From NCBI GenBank assembly GCA_900540145.1, contig UQEW01000033.1, forward strand, positions 1 to 23,002: a stretch of DNA of 23,002 bases, read 5' to 3'. The stretch is from an uncultured Eubacteriales bacterium (GTDB lineage: Bacteria > Bacillota > Clostridia > Peptostreptococcales > Anaerovoracaceae). The position numbers were made by a program, and so were the translations under genes. Numbering within the stretch: position 1 is the stretch's first letter; every line of letters starts with the position of its first letter. This document shows positions 22,937 through 23,002 of this stretch, one piece after another. The notes beneath the pieces were generated by a model. That model was given only the letters and a program-made list of their open reading frames with translations, was not told where the DNA came from and ran no database searches.

Positions 22937-23002
22937 TGGTGGGCGCTATAGGGCTCGAACCTATGACCCTCTGCTTGTAAGGCAGATGCTCTCCCAGCTG
23001 AG
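22937..23002 (-). tRNA. tRNA-Val (anticodon UAC), 5' end cut by the window
   Basis: D arm onward is present. Anticodon arm TCTGC-CTTACAA-GCAGA gives UAC. T arm ATAGG-TTCGAGC-CCTAT, 3' strand ending GCGCCC-A-CCA. The acceptor 5' strand lies beyond the window edge. Confidence 0.95.

Overview
The window looks like a chromosomal segment of a low-G+C, anaerobic, amino-acid-fermenting Firmicute (class Clostridia). The evidence is strong GGAGG-type ribosome binding sites, a Stickland-type reductase, sigma-54 enhancer-binding regulators, a complete selenocysteine (Sec) toolkit, a sortase-type surface protein, and a clustered tRNA array. Genus cannot be fixed from sequence alone.

Layout. Bases 1-300 hold no gene I can defend. 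From 410 to 13165 everything runs on the minus strand. Reading downstream: grdX (12782-13165), a sigma-54 activator (11334-12779), a sigma-54 promoter with two palindromic enhancer sites, then a substrate-activating reductase component B: a GrdE-type proprotein (9809-11095) and a GrdB-type selenoprotein (8515-9786, in-frame UGA). After a terminator come a QueG-like Fe-S protein, tRNA-Sec (selC), selA, selB, a LysR regulator of the selenium-associated type, a second sigma-54 activator, two more palindromic enhancer sites, a near-perfect sigma-54 promoter, and alanine dehydrogenase (410-1531).

On the plus strand selD (13321-14355) is itself a selenoprotein with an in-frame UGA at codon 15. Beyond it, on the minus strand, is a scavenging block: an N-acyl-D-amino-acid deacylase with a third in-frame UGA (14539-15888), a YfcC-type carrier, an M20 amidohydrolase, and an Asp/Glu-racemase-family enzyme. 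The right end holds a thioester-domain, SpaA-repeat, sortase-anchored surface protein and five tRNAs (Cys, Gln, His, Asp, partial Val).

How it fits together (inference). Alanine dehydrogenase would supply electrons by oxidising alanine. The GrdE/GrdB pair would activate a reducible amino-acid-derived acceptor. The sel genes make the Sec that GrdB needs. The two paralogous sigma-54 activators each lie beside one half of this pair, each with its own operator sequence. The deacylase, amidohydrolase, racemase and carrier would import and process acylated or D-amino acids. No grdA, grdC or grdD is present, so the reductase must borrow them from elsewhere or work differently. The most unusual points are the UGA in the deacylase, the orphan component B operon, and the matched pairs of sigma-54 enhancer palindromes.
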